DNA of 64,000 bases from Verticillium longisporum (GCA_019188255.1 JAETXT010000006.1:1240001-1304000), one strand, 5' to 3'; positions 1 to 11,301 are shown, counted from the first letter of the stretch. Numbers and translations are program-made. The notes: generated by a model from the sequence alone, not told the origin.

Positions 1-581
1 GTGCCGGCCACACCAAAGGAAGGGTGGAATTTGTAGGAGACAAGATACATGACAAGCGTCAAGAAAAACTACTATAATCAGCGAATGAAGGGTGCACCAC
101 CCTGGCAGGCGAGATCACGTACCTGAAACGTCATGCCAGCGCAGACAACAGTCATCATCTTGGTGGTGTAGTCAAAGGACCGAAACTTGGCAACCAGTGG
201 CCATCGTGACTTTTTTCCTGACGTCTTCTTCACGCGCTCGACCTGGGCATATTTCATCTGCGCCTTCGCGACGTGGAGGAAACGGCTGTTGGAGGCGTGG
301 AACAGGGCAATGCCGAAGGGGAGATAGATACCCATGATCCAGAACTCGACGCCGTTGGGCATGAGATGTCCGTAGCTGGTGCCCAGCTGGCAGGCAATCC
401 AGTACAGGTGAAGACAAACGACGGCGCCAAAGGAGAGGGGCAGACCTCGGATGCGGAGGATGGGCATGTCTCGCCTCGTCCACAAGAAGGCCATGCCGCC
501 GACCAACAGCGCGGTCCACAAGGACGCAAAGGCGGTCCAGAATATGGCGACCCCATCGAAGACCATGTGTTTGGGCGCCAT
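1..581 (-). CDS. 7TM-RGS (regulator of G-protein signalling) protein, 5' end
   Basis: Two exons of a gene that runs off the left edge. Exon 1 (581-123) starts at an ATG and encodes a hydrophobic N-terminus with the stretches WTALLVGGMAFLW, GAVVCLHLYWIACQ and FWIMGIYLPFGIALFHASNS, which I recognise from the fungal membrane-bound RGS proteins related to Aspergillus RgsC/GprK. The exon ends in CAG before GTACGT. A 54-base intron (122-69) with a CTGAT branch site leads to exon 2 (68 to <1), which stays in phase and reads FFLTLVMYLVSYKFHPSFG, the next conserved block of the family. The RGS domain itself lies outside the window. In known members this domain accelerates GTP hydrolysis on a G-alpha subunit at the plasma membrane. 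Family is secure; the exact paralog is not. Confidence 0.85.
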
Positions 582-2595
582 AATTGAGAAGGGACGGGGG
601 TTGTTGTCGTCACCGCACAGACGGAGGGACTCGTGCTAATCAAACAAAAGAGTTGGCAAACAGGCGAACGAAGGGTGGCGGCTGGTATTACAATCAAGGG
701 ACAGTAGAGATCGTTGGAAGGAATGTGTTTGTTAGGCGCGTGACGATGAGAGCCACTACGTCCTGCCACCTCATTAACAAAAGCGCCGACGACCCGAAGC
801 TTATATTCACCACGGCACATCAACATGCCAGCCCCTCGCGGACGGCGGAGTACTTCTCCACGCGATTAACACTCCCTCGACGAAGCCCACCCCCCGCATG
901 TCTTGCACGGCCATCTTATCACACCCAATAGCTCTGCAAACCTTGTGTTGCCGATCTCAAGGAAACCAAGGCTGGCTGTAGGCTTTTTGATGACCTCCAA
1001 CCGGGCCTGTCACACTGACGCAAGGGCCGAAGACATGGCGCCGGCGTCTTGGCGGGTGCGGTTGCGGCGTTTCTTCTTCTCAAATTTCCTATTCTTCCCT
1101 CCCCCGGCAGTGCGGCAAAGGCAATCAAGGCAGGGCTGCACCGGGGCTTGTCGAGGTTTTTCCTCGAGAGCATGCGGCGAACGTTCATTAGTCAGGGTGC
1201 ATAGAGTGGCCGGGCATCCAGGTCCGGCGTCAGATGACTGGTCAAAAGAAATGAGCGGTCGAAAAGAGCTGACCGGTCGACAGATCGACAGGACCCCATC
1301 CCCCCCATCTATCGGATCGAGCTGAACCCAAGATCATGTAAACCCTACCAGAATCGATAGCCGACCCGGTACCCTGCCGTCGCTGCGCTCTGGCGCTGCT
1401 ACAACTGGGGGGGGCGGGAAAAGTCATCATGGGAAAGATGGGAGATTGGTGCCATCACACATCGTCGTGGCCCTCGCCCATAGCTCCCACAGCTGATGGC
1501 GATCGCTGTAGTCTTGACAGTTCAATTGAGTCAAGCACACGAGGAAACAAAGCGAAATGGGCAATGATCTTCAACGGCACTTGGGAGTCTCACCCAGTCG
1601 TCACCAGAGTTGGTCCAACAACATCGAGCACCATGAGACAAGCCCACTGTTGGTGTTTGTCGTCACAAACATTGTCCCCCTTCGTCTGCATAAGATTCCT
1701 CGTCCTCCTCCGTTGTCCAGTGCCATCACTCCATCCCGAGCACGCCACAGAACGCCGAAGATGGGTGCCGTCCATCAAAATCACCCGGCGCAATTGTCCC
1801 GAGTCTCTCTACCCTTTCTTTTCCCCCGGACGACCTCGCCCTACAACACCCCCAACCGCGGATCATTCAGTCCCGGACCGAAGAAGCAATTCCCGCACTT
1901 GCCCTCGCCGGACACGACGCTGACGGGAGCTTGAGGGGAGCCGCGCGGTGGATGCTCCCTAGTGTTGAGCCGCTTGCCCAGCATTTCCATGCCATGTCCC
2001 CCAAACCCCACTGTGCGGCCCGCTTATCTTTCGGCCCGTTGGGTTCGAGGGCTTTCGTGAGTCGCGTCTTGGTTCGGATGACTGTGATTGTGATTCAGTC
2101 GAGTCTCGCGGCGTTTAGGATCCAGGGCTCATCTCATCTTTCCTCTTACCTCAATGACCTGTGTGCATCGTGTGACCGGGAGAAAATTAGCCATCCCTTC
2201 CTCTACGTTGTGCGAGTTGCAAGAATCTGTGCAGTGGGCAACGTGCCGACTTTTCCCGGCATGTCCTGCGGCTCAGCTACCAAGCATACGTCGATTTTTT
2301 TCTTCTTCTCTATTGTCCACAAGTACGTGCATATGATCAACATGGCAGCCGTTTGTTTCGCGCAGCACGCTCGAATGGCGTGGGTGGATTGCGTTTCGAT
2401 CTTCGCTGGCGTTTCCTAGACGGGTGTTACGCAGTACGAGACTCGATTAGCTCCATCCACCACAGAATCCACCACAGAAGCAAGGGGACGACACGTCTCG
2501 AGAGCAGCCCGCCTGCGTATGCTAGTAGCCCGTCGCGATGGCGCTGAGTCGGTGGGATTGTATAGGATCTGACAGATTTTGTGGCGACAGCGTTA
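582..2595. other. Intergenic region upstream of the RGS gene
   Basis: About 2 kb with no reading frame I can defend. It has short pyrimidine-rich tracts (for example near 1070-1105) and a G/C run at 1408-1416, as fungal promoters and 5' leaders often do. It probably holds the RGS promoter and a long leader. No RNA gene was seen. Confidence 0.5.
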
Positions 2596-2602
2596 TCGTG
2601 AT

Positions 2603-3075
2603 TAGGCTTAGGAATACTTAAAGATTTTGACCCATTAGGTACCTAGAAGCTTAGCGTAAAAACCCAAAGCCTAGAAAACCTAGTACTCTACTACCTATCT
2701 AGGTTTTTAGGCTAAAATAGGTTACCTAGAAAAAGACCTAAGCCTAAATAGGTAATAGGGCCTAGGTTATTTTAAGTCTTATAATATAGTAATATTATTA
2801 TATATATATTAGAAAACTTTATACCCTTTCTAATACTCTATTAATATAATATCCTAAAGGCTAAAATCGGGTATAAACTATATATAGACCCCTAGCTTCT
2901 ACCTAGAGAGAACCTATAAGCTAAAATAGGTAACCTAGAAAAAACCTAGAAATTTCTATAGGTTTTTTAGGCTACCTATTTCAACCTATAGGTTCTCTCT
3001 AGGCAACCTAGAGAACCTAAATATCCACTCCCCTATAATACCTAAACGCGACTATTTGGGTATTCCTAAGCCTAG
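2603..3075. mobile_element. Small non-autonomous inverted-repeat element (MITE-like)
   Basis: An abrupt AT-rich island bounded by a perfect 15-base terminal inverted repeat, TAGGCTTAGGAATAC at 2603-2617 and its complement at 3060-3074. The 9-mer TCGTGATTA lies at 2596-2604, touching the left repeat, and again at 3076-3084, one base beyond the right repeat, which fits a target duplication of about 8 bp of the hAT kind, although the exact boundary is off by 1-2 bases. The interior has no ORF and is built of CCTAGGTT-like words in both orientations, so the transcript would fold strongly. CpA and TpG are scarce but not absent, so it may have been lightly RIPped. Confidence 0.65.
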
Positions 3076-3084
3076 TCGTGATTA

Positions 3085-4054
3085 CTTTCGTCGAGCGAGA
3101 CAGCGAGAGTCAGAGTCGGTTCGTTGGCATACATGACGAGCTTTTTTCTCCGAAAACCACTGGTTATGGCGGATGGTCAATTGAGCTGAAGAGAAACTTT
3201 CCGTCAAGCTGTTTCATGGGCTCGTGAAACCTCTTGGCTCATGAGGTGGTGATGCCGTGAGGGTTCACCTAATGGCACCGAGCGTGTCCTCCCTCGGATT
3301 TTCCGCCACGTTGCTGACGTCGGGCGCCCTGAATCTTGTCTTTGCACCCCTTGCTTGACGTCTCGTCGGTTAACTTACGAGAGGCGTTGCTGGGCTCGCA
3401 CTGCCCAGTCTCCAGGTTTTGTTTTCTGTTGACCGACCTCGCGCACTGGACCCCTTCGTGGTTTGCGCAATTTGCCTGGCCCCTGCAAACGTGGCTAGAC
3501 TGAGGGCTTTGCTTTTTCTGCGTGCGCCGGACGTCGCCACGAGGTGATACCTCGGTGTATTGACGTCAATTGTGTCTCTCGCATGAGGTATGGGATCCTT
3601 GGCCCGACAGTCGAACCATTTTGATGGGTTATGGTTTTTTTGCCGTGGCTTCTCGGTGAGGGGGGCAGCCTCATGCCTATACTACCCACGTGTACCTAGC
3701 TTTACAGTCGCGACTGGAATGGACTCGATTTGAATCCTGTTGAGGTTTGTCGTCGTCAACCTCATTCAGGAAGATTCGAACGCCTTACAACCCTGGTGCT
3801 TATATGGGTTTGCTTCGGCATAGGTATCGTCTTCTAGCCAAGCTTCCAAATCCACGCCTCCCTTGAACCAACATGGCCCTCAGCCCGCATCGGTCAGTAT
3901 GTGGGACGTGCTGCACGATCACGACCCACCTTGACCATGGCACCTTCGAGTACGAGGGCGTGGCTTACATGTCACATCAGGAGAGCGTCAACATGAACTG
4001 GGTTCAAAAGCCTATGATGTGACGTCCGATCTTAACATGGATACGCACGCCATC
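3085..4054. other. Intergenic region, nothing recognised
   Basis: Almost 1 kb of balanced base composition without a convincing ORF. It sits downstream of the F-box-like gene that ends at 4055 on the minus strand, so it should contain that gene's 3' region. No RNA gene, element end or repeat was identified. Confidence 0.4.
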
Positions 4055-5695
4055 TCACGACAGCTTGGACTTCTCTTCCGTCATCCCCCCCGGGCCTGGC
4101 TCGTACAGAACCCCCTCATTGACCCTTGCACGCGCAACGTCCTGGTACCTGTACTTCAGCCATCTGTCCCGAATGTCGTAGGAATAAATGCGTGTGCAGG
4201 CTGCTAAGCATCTTCGACCCACGATCTGGATGAGGTCGTAGAATCTATTTTCGTCCGATTGAAGATAGACTTCCAGTCGAAGAAGGCCTTCATCGTAGTG
4301 CAGATCAATGTCGTCGGATGAGATGAGCTCCTTGTTGAACAAGAGTCTCACATGTCGAAGTCGTGGAAATCGACCAGCGGCGCGCGCGTCGAAGAGTTCC
4401 TGGACGTGGGGAAGGACAGGTTTCCCACAGGCTTGAATCTGTAAGAACTCAAGATTCTCCGGCAGACATTCGACCATCCTCGGCGAATCTTCGACAACTT
4501 CGGGGACGTTGTCGTAGTTCATGTTCTCATTCTGGGGAGGGTAGGGGTTGCGCGTTCCCGTCAAGGCCTGCATACCGGCGGCCAGCTGCTTCAATGCTGT
4601 CAACCTCCTCAGACCAAGGCCCATGACGAAAGTCTCTGGATTTCCTCCGGTAGGCCAGTCATCTTCCGAGTTGATGTGCAGGTACTCAAGCGAAGCGGCA
4701 TGACGGACCACGGCCTCGACTAGGTCTCGCGGCTTCATCTCCTCGTCGTACATGTGGTAAACCCCCCTCGTGTACTCGAACGACACCAGGGCCCTCGGCA
4801 CGGCGGTCATGGCTTTGAGTACCTTTGGCGTGATGCAGGACGCCCGCAGGATGATCTCCTCTACGTTCGAGGACCGCTTGGGCAACGCTTCGAATTCGCC
4901 GGCACGATAGTCTTCGCCGTTGGCTCGAACAACCTCGTATGATCGCAGGCTTGGAATCTGAAACGCCTTGGCAAAGTCGGAAAACGACAAGTGCCCATAC
5001 TTGAGCTCGCCCGATTCCATATACAGCTCCTTCAGGTGGCGTAGCGGAGCGTTCACTTCGGTCGAGCTGCCCGGGTTCGAGCTCTTGGCGCCCCTTTGCC
5101 CTGCCACGTTGATGACGCGCTTGAGTATCACCGGTTCGGTCGATTCTTCCATCAAGAGGACCTCGATATTGGGGCACGCGACAAGGAGCAAGGCGACTTC
5201 CGCGTCTTCAGACAGCTTCGCCAGCCCCGCCAGCCACTCGAACCGCCAGAGCTTCCAGTCTTCGCCGTCCGCTTCGGTCAACGTGCGCTCAATCAAGCCT
5301 TTGTAGAGAGCCAGTTCTTTGCCCTTCGGCGCCCTAGACTTGCTCAGCTGGCCCCAGCCTTCGGAATTGAGCTGGCCAAGAATCACGCACTTGACGTGTT
5401 GGGCAAGTTGCGGCTTGGTGATGGTCACATAGCGGATGAACTGCATGGTCCTGGCGGTGAAGCGGTCAAGATCATCTTCGCGGCGGCTTTCTCCGCCGAG
5501 ATAACGAAACGTGTGCACTGTGAGGTTGAGCGCGACATCGTAGAGCTTTTTGCACGTCTTGGAGACAGCGTGGATTGACTCGATCGAGGGCAGAAGATGA
5601 TGGAGGATGAGGAGGTGGATCTCGGTGCTGAGCAGTAGTATATGACAAGTCTCGGCGCGAGCTTTTGACTCCTGTGCGCGCGTTGTCACCGGCAT
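4055..5695 (-). CDS. F-box-like/leucine-rich-repeat protein
   Basis: Uninterrupted 546-residue frame from an ATG at 5695, no intron needed. Residues about 20-55 (LSTEIHLLILHHLLPSIESI followed by a Ser-x-Thr-Cys-Lys-Lys-Leu-Tyr segment) look like a fungal F-box: a leucine-rich helix and then the SKTCKKLY-type helix. The rest is a run of leucine-spaced segments (LRHLKELYMESGEL, LEYLHIN, LEFLQIQACG, LRHVRLLF) as in the degenerate LRR substrate domains of fungal F-box proteins. Such proteins usually link a target to the Skp1-cullin ubiquitin ligase. The target cannot be inferred, and the F-box match is by eye, so F-box-like is as far as I would go. Confidence 0.75.
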   Translation of the reverse strand: MPVTTRAQESKARAETCHILLLSTEIHLLILHHLLPSIESIHAVSKTCKKLYDVALNLTVHTFRYLGGESRREDDLDRFTARTMQFIRYVTITKPQLAQHVKCVILGQLNSEGWGQLSKSRAPKGKELALYKGLIERTLTEADGEDWKLWRFEWLAGLAKLSEDAEVALLLVACPNIEVLLMEESTEPVILKRVINVAGQRGAKSSNPGSSTEVNAPLRHLKELYMESGELKYGHLSFSDFAKAFQIPSLRSYEVVRANGEDYRAGEFEALPKRSSNVEEIILRASCITPKVLKAMTAVPRALVSFEYTRGVYHMYDEEMKPRDLVEAVVRHAASLEYLHINSEDDWPTGGNPETFVMGLGLRRLTALKQLAAGMQALTGTRNPYPPQNENMNYDNVPEVVEDSPRMVECLPENLEFLQIQACGKPVLPHVQELFDARAAGRFPRLRHVRLLFNKELISSDDIDLHYDEGLLRLEVYLQSDENRFYDLIQIVGRRCLAACTRIYSYDIRDRWLKYRYQDVARARVNEGVLYEPGPGGMTEEKSKLS

Positions 5696-6260
5696 TGCGT
5701 GTTGGTCACTTGGTTGAAGCCGCCCAGCGAGGGAATTGCTCGTTTCTGGTGAAGTCGCGAGTGGGGAGAGGGTTATGATGGATAGATGTACTTTATGGCG
5801 TTGAAGCTAGCGTATTCATCCTGCACGATTGATTAGGCAACCGTCAGGCCGGCCATTAAGAGAATGCCGCGTCTTGGTGGTAGGATTCCAGAATTGCAGG
5901 ATCGCTACAGAGCCAAGGATGCGTGAGCTGACATCATGATGGATCAAGATGACAGTCGCTGTAGTCTGCACCACAAGCCAGATCATGCATACCATGGCGA
6001 CGCGAGAAATTTCATCAGGCCGCGTGATTATGGCTGAAGCATCAGTAGTTAGAGCCAAAATCTGATTGCATTATTTCTTGGATCCTTGTCTTTAAAACCG
6101 CAGGGCTGATTGAATCGACCTCATGGGCCTCTTGCTAGAGTTCTCAAGACGTGACATGTGAATTACTTGGAAGCGTGAAAAGGCAGGTCTTTGCCCTCTA
6201 CTCAGCGTGTGTGAACAACTCAGTACGTACAAATATTATCCAAGCCTTCTATGCATGCAA
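5696..6260. other. Intergenic region between F-box-like and M20 genes
   Basis: Contains the probable promoter of the F-box-like gene (minus strand, start at 5695) and the 3' region of the M20 gene. No supported coding sequence; the one 80-codon frame here has no recognisable feature. Confidence 0.45.
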
Positions 6261-7505
6261 CTAAACCAACAGATCAAGCAGGCTTCGCGCGATGACCTTG
6301 GTTGCACGCCTCAGATCCTCCAGCTGCAACCGCTCATCCGCTCGCTTGGCATGCGATTCGAGCACCGTCCGCGGGCCGGCGCCGTAAATGACACCAGGAA
6401 TACCCGCCTCCGCATAGAGTCGCACGTCGGTGTAAAGCGGTGTCCCGATCGCCGGAGCGGCCTCCCCAAAGACACGCTCAGTGTGCGTCTGGATAGCTTC
6501 CACCAACGGTTTGGTCCCTGGCAGCGGGCGCATCGATTTGGCGAGGAGGAGTCGGCGCAGATCTACGGATACGCCGGCCACACTGGCTGCCGCTCCCTCA
6601 ATTGTCCGACGAATCTCAGCCTCGACCTCGACGGGATTTTCCTCGGGAATCATGCGCCGATCGAGCTTGAAGGTCACCTTGCCAGGTACGACGTTTGTGT
6701 TTGTACCGCCCTCGATACGCCCCACGTTGAGATATGGGTGCGTGATGCCTTCGACCTGTGATCGTATCTCGCGGTACTGCGCATTCAGCGCGTAGAGCGC
6801 GTTGAGGATCGCCACGGCTCCCTGCAGCGCATCGACGCCCGTGTCCGGGATGGCGGCATGGGCCTGCTTGCCGTGGACCGTGACCACCATCTGCAGACAG
6901 CCATTGTGGGCGGTGACGACTTGGTACGAGAAGCCCGCGGCGATGAGCAGGTCGGGTTTGGTCAGGCCCTGGCGCAGCAGCCAGCCCGGACCCAGCTCGC
7001 CGCCAAACTCCTCGTCGTAGGTGAAATGCAGCTCGATGGCGCCCTTCAGCGCGGCGCCCAGCGATTCGAGGGCGCGCACTGCAAACGTGAAGCTCGCAAA
7101 GTCGCTTTTGCTGACGGCGGTGGCACGGCCGTACATGACACCATCTTCCACGACCGCAGCGTACGGGTCGCGGGTCCAGCCCTCGCCGGGAGGAACGACA
7201 TCGCCGTGAGCATTGAGGGCGATCGTTCGGCCGCCGGGGCCGTAGCGGCGGCGCACGATGAGATTGGTGATGGACTCCATGCCGTAGGCGCGAACCTCTG
7301 CCTCCGGCACGGGATGCCGCTCGGCTTCGAGGCCGAAGGTGCGCAGCAGGTCGGCCGTCAACTCTGCGTGGGGCGCATTGTTGCCTTTGGGTGTGTCCGT
7401 GGGCAGACGGACCAGGCTCTGGAGGAAGCTGATTTCTTCATCAAAGTGAGCGTCGACCCAAGCGTCGAGGCGCTGGTGCGAGGCGGAATCTGCAGCGTCG
7501 CCCAT
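6261..7505 (-). CDS. M20-family metallopeptidase/deacylase (ArgE/DapE/carboxypeptidase-like)
   Basis: Intron-less 414-residue frame. I take the ATG at 7505 (MGDAADS) rather than the one 48 bases upstream, because the extra 16 residues look non-coding. Residues near 98-104 (NAHGDVVP) carry the first metal-binding His and Asp. YDEEFGGE (about 163-170) holds the general base and metal-ligand Glu pair. Residues about 200-300 (TVHGKQAHAAIPDTGVDA) form the dimerisation insert typical of the family, and ESHAKRADE near 383-391 supplies the last His. The segment that normally reads GRG-x-x-D-M-K-G is GRATAVSKSDFA, so the bridging Asp is moved or replaced. Members hydrolyse N-acyl amino acids or dipeptides; this substrate is unknown. 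It shares a 240-base promoter with the divergent DUF218 gene. Confidence 0.85.
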   Translation of the reverse strand: MGDAADSASHQRLDAWVDAHFDEEISFLQSLVRLPTDTPKGNNAPHAELTADLLRTFGLEAERHPVPEAEVRAYGMESITNLIVRRRYGPGGRTIALNAHGDVVPPGEGWTRDPYAAVVEDGVMYGRATAVSKSDFASFTFAVRALESLGAALKGAIELHFTYDEEFGGELGPGWLLRQGLTKPDLLIAAGFSYQVVTAHNGCLQMVVTVHGKQAHAAIPDTGVDALQGAVAILNALYALNAQYREIRSQVEGITHPYLNVGRIEGGTNTNVVPGKVTFKLDRRMIPEENPVEVEAEIRRTIEGAAASVAGVSVDLRRLLLAKSMRPLPGTKPLVEAIQTHTERVFGEAAPAIGTPLYTDVRLYAEAGIPGVIYGAGPRTVLESHAKRADERLQLEDLRRATKVIARSLLDLLV

Positions 7506-7745
7506 GAGGATGATTTGAAGGTGTGGGTGAGGGGTATTAGAGTCGCAGCACATGTTCGGCCCGAGCCGACTTTCAAATTCACAGGCGCTGTATTGGCACT
7601 GAACACTTTAATCGGCGATAAACCGGAGCCGGTTCCCGATCCAGGCCCATCAACGGATCTCTACTGCCCATCCCCATCACCCATACTGGGGTATTGAGCT
7701 CTCCGTGCTCAGGTATGTATCCGGAGCATCACTATAGATTTCAAA
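7506..7745. promoter_or_regulatory. Shared divergent promoter region (M20 / DUF218)
   Basis: The 240 bases between the start codons of two genes pointing away from each other. Both genes are clear, so both promoters should overlap here and the pair may be co-regulated. I see no diagnostic operator or TATA box. Confidence 0.5.
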
Positions 7746-8768
7746 ATGAGTCTGCCGGCACTCCGCGCCATCAACGTTCTCTCCTCGTTCCTCGCCCACG
7801 AGCAGCTCCGCGACGCAGCCGCTGTCAATCGTTTCTTCGACTCCCTCCCCACAAGCCCCATTACGTCTGCGCAGACCAACCACCAGTTCGACGTCATCGT
7901 TCTGTGCGGCTCAGCCATCCTGTCCCTAGGCGAAGATGTCTTCTCGGCCCTATCGGGAGCTGATCCGGTTCTGAAGCAACGGTAGGTCGAGCAAGAAGAG
8001 CTCGCAGAGGAGGAGCCTGCGGAAGCTAACCTCAAAATCCTGGACAATAGAAACCTCATCCTTGTCATATGCGGCGGCATTGGCCACTCGACGTCTCTCA
8101 TGTACGCTGCTATACGACGACATCCTCGCTATCGCGTTTTGGCCGATGACCTTGACAGCCAGCCACCCGAAGCGCGCGTCCTCCAGATGATTGCCGAGCG
8201 CTGGTTCGGGCTGACGGTGAAGACGCATGACGATGGTGACTTGACCGTGCCGCAGGAGGCCTTTGCACCGACGATCATAGTTGAGGACCTGTCGACGAAC
8301 TGCGGCGCGAATGCGCTCGAGACCAAAGAAGTTCTTGATGCGAGGGGATTGACGTCTCCGCGGTCCATTGTCGTGGTGCAGGATGCTACGATGAGCAGGC
8401 GTACTGTGGCATGTTTTGAAAAGGCGTACGATGGGATTGGGAAGGATGGGCCTGTGGTTGTCGCATGGCCGACTTTTGTGCCGGTTGTCACGCTCAGCCA
8501 TGCAGCACTCGAGCCGTCTAACAGTGTCGATGATGGTGTTGCGCATTTTGAGTTTGATGAGGCTGGTGCGACGGGTGTCCGGAAGGCGGGATTGTGGGAC
8601 ATGCGTCGATTTCTGGATCTACTGGTTGGAGAAATCCCGAGGTTGAGGGATGATGAGAACGGTTATGGACATAGGGGAAAGGGATTCATCGGGCATGTGG
8701 ATGTTCCTGTGGAAGTCGAGGAGGCGTGGACAACATTGACTGGCGTGCTGCAGATCACAAACCGGTAA
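7746..8768 (+). CDS. DUF218-domain (YdcF-like) protein
   Basis: Two exons, 7746-7981 and 8051-8768, joined in phase over a 69-base intron (GTAGGT ... GCTAAC ... AATAG), giving 317 residues. The segment [12 protein letters not shown] in exon 1 and [18 protein letters not shown] across the junction match the first DUF218 strands and the Gly-rich nucleotide-like loop. Then come [12 protein letters not shown] (the E-D-x-S-x-N-T/C family motif) and [17 protein letters not shown]. In bacteria the family includes the SanA/YdcF proteins, with roles in envelope metabolism or S-adenosylmethionine binding; the fungal function is not established. There is no signal peptide, so the product is probably soluble and intracellular. 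Confidence 0.85.
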
Positions 8769-8863
8769 GCCTGGGGTTCCGTGTACACAGCCACAGAAAC
8801 GATGGTCAGAACTGGACTTTGCTCTTGATTCTGTCAATGAGCATGCTACCTCTATGTATGTCG

Positions 8864-9917
8864 TCAATCATCAATGGGCAGCACCGTTCGTCCACCTTCT
8901 TGTATCTGCTCTGTGTCATGTCAGCGTTGTTGTGTCCAACGAGCCGTGCAGTGCTTACCATCCAGGTACTCCAAAACTTGTCCGTAGTCCTTGCAGACTT
9001 GAAGTCGTCAGCAGTCAGACTCATCTTCTGCATGCGGGCCACATACCATGGAGTCCATTCCACCCTCCATCCTTTGCCCCCAAATCATCTGCGTCTTCTG
9101 GGGTGTGCGGCTCCAAAGCGACATCCCCGGAACACATGATGCCCTGTCTTATGTAGTCTATGCAGTGCAGAAAGTGAGCATGATAGTCTGCCGGCAGTTC
9201 CGCCGTCCTTCTTTCCGTCACGCCGGCGTAGACGCGACCCATCATGAACTACACGATGTGTCAGTGTTGCGCGTAGGCTACCTACTACGCGACGCCGTGA
9301 ACTGACCAGACAGTGGAGCTGATGCGTCATGGACGTTGTTGAGAATGTCTCGCTATCGCCGCGATGTGCGTTCACTGTTTGATCATGAGCAAGTTCGCCT
9401 GGTAGCGAATACTTGATGAATTTCCACGTACCTGGCAGGAGGGACTGCCACTTGTCGACTGTTTGCTGTTCAAAGAACTCTGCGGTGTTATTGGGAACAA
9501 ATGAGGGATCGGACTCCCATTTGATCACTTTCGTGGCGACTGTTCAGGTTAGTGTCAGTCATGCGAAGCAGTACAGAGGATATGAAGCAGCGAACAATTT
9601 GGTGGACGGTCAGCGATGAGGCCCCCGCCGACCTGTCGTAATGATGTTGACGGTGCGTCTGCGATTTTCCACAGTAATACCATGGACAAGACGACATAAA
9701 ATAAGATCAACACGGTATTGATGATCAAATGGTGTCTCCACCACCGTGCCGACAGAGATGATGCTGATCGTGGGCTGGTAGGCGGGTCTAGGAGCACATC
9801 ACGCCATTCGCGGTCCTTCTCATTCAGCAACACCGACTCGACTTCAGTTGCGGATGATGACTCGTCGTGCTCGTCTCTGGGTGAGAGGTCCTGGTAGGTC
9901 AGCGGTTGAGAGTCCAT
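8864..9917 (-). CDS. UstYa-type (DUF3328) oxidase, six exons
   Basis: Model: exons 9917-9608, 9539-9432, 9374-9307, 9248-9047, 8997-8959 and 8910-8864, total 257 residues. All phases agree, and the last four introns have good donors, branch sites (GCTGAC or similar) and acceptors. The first donor (9607, GTCCAC) is weak and chosen only by phase. Residues about 64-84 form one membrane helix (LIINTVLILFYVVLSMVLLW). The two family motifs H-x-x-H-C are present: HQLHC near 157 and HFLHC near 187, followed by IDYIRQGIMC and CKDYG. UstYa proteins are membrane-anchored oxidases acting on ribosomally made peptides (ustiloxin, cyclochlorotine types) and on some other metabolites. No precursor-peptide gene is visible nearby. 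Confidence 0.85.
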
Positions 9918-10263
9918 GATCGGCTCCGGTTGCAGTATCTGTGGTTCGTCTGTACTTGGTCGGACCAAAACTTGGGTCAGCGGGAAGTCTTGTCGAATTG
10001 AGGTAAGACAGAGCTTCGCAGCTTCAGCGAGAGCTGGAGGAGGTCGCATCTCAGACCTCCTGTGTTGATGTCGCATCGGCCCTACGTAGCGGGACGGTGT
10101 CGCGTCTCGGACCTCAGACGAAGTAGGGGTCATGACACGAAACAACGACCTCCTGAATTTTTTGAAACGGCTGCCAAATGTCAATCTTGGTAAGTGACGT
10201 GGATGGAACCGAACGAAGATGTTTCTTCGCTGACCATGAGCTACACTGTGAAGCTCAAGGTCA

Positions 10264-11301
10264 TCATCTAGCTTTCTGCCACTCGCTCTCCGCGCAGTAT
10301 ACACCAACGTGGCAACCCATATCGCGAAGCGCCTCGCTGACAGCGTTTCTGATGAGTAACTCTTGCGAAGTCAATGCGTTGAAGCGCAATTCGGCATTTC
10401 CTGGGGACTTTATCAAACAAGTTGGACAGCCTCGGGCGCGACACCCAAGACATATGAATCGATAGCGTCTGGGGGAAACATGTGCCCATAAAAGCCAGTA
10501 ATTGTCGTGTCTGGCACGATGTTGTATGGCACCCGAGTAAATCCGGCCCTTGCGATCTCGTCTTCCCCCGTTTGAGGCAGCATACAACGCCTTCCTCGAT
10601 TGGTCGTCACCTTGAAACGTTGGACCATCGCCGCTGCAGACTTTCTATCGCTGTCGTTCCCTAGATATGAACGGGTCATCGTCCAACGAGCCGCTGTCAT
10701 GATCTGTTGGCCACGGGACCCGTTTATGAGAAACTCTTGCATATCATATGTCAAGTCTCAGCAACGCCCAAACCTTCGATTCGCGGCTGGCACGCCGTCT
10801 GAGTCGTAGGTAAAGTCAACGACGTCCCGTCTGGGAGAGCATGAGATCTTGACAAGGTGTCCGAGGTAGATGCCGCCTGGGCCTCCCGAAAACGTCAAAT
10901 AGAGGGGATTGCGGCCCTCTGCATAGAAGTCGCGAGTCCTGACCGTCCGCCGACGTGGTCTCGCCAACACAGGCCGTCTTGTCGAAGAAGGCAATGCCTA
11001 GACGCTGCAATAGTGGAGTACTCGCTGTTGGGTCCTGAACGATGCGGAGCCTGATAGTATAGCCCGCATCATGGCGACGCGCGGAGGGAAGACGTACGCC
11101 AATGCCGACCTCTTAACGCCTCGACGGAACGTGGATCGGCCAAGCGTGCAGACGTCGGACAATCATCCGGATCCCCAAGCCATGGGCCCCAGATACCAAC
11201 ATCTGAGGCGCACTGGATGGCTTGTATGCCCCTTGTTCCAATAGCAAGGTATTTGTGACCTGACGTGGTGCCACAACACGCACTTCAGGCAATGCCTTCA
11301 C
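10264..11301 (-). pseudogene. Decayed gene of a fungal F-box-associated (DUF7600-like) type
   Basis: Several short minus-strand frames line up in series but do not join by clean introns: about 11301-11113, 10994-10758, 10754-10413 and 10587-10264. Recognisable phrases are LTYDMQEFLINGSRGQQI, VTTNRGRRCMLP and TITGFYGHMFPPDAIDSYV, which resemble the series 'F-x-I-x-G-P-G-G-E-x-I', 'T-N-x-G-R' and 'I-x-G-F-x-G-x-F...I-x-S-L-G' seen in a family of large fungal F-box-associated proteins. I take this as a remnant of the C-terminal half of such a gene. The family match comes from memory of the motif pattern only. Confidence 0.35.

Noticed and set aside
6858..7697. 280-codon plus-strand frame opposite the M20 gene
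   Set aside because: Shadow of a GC-rich conserved gene; no motif, and it would run through the divergent promoter.
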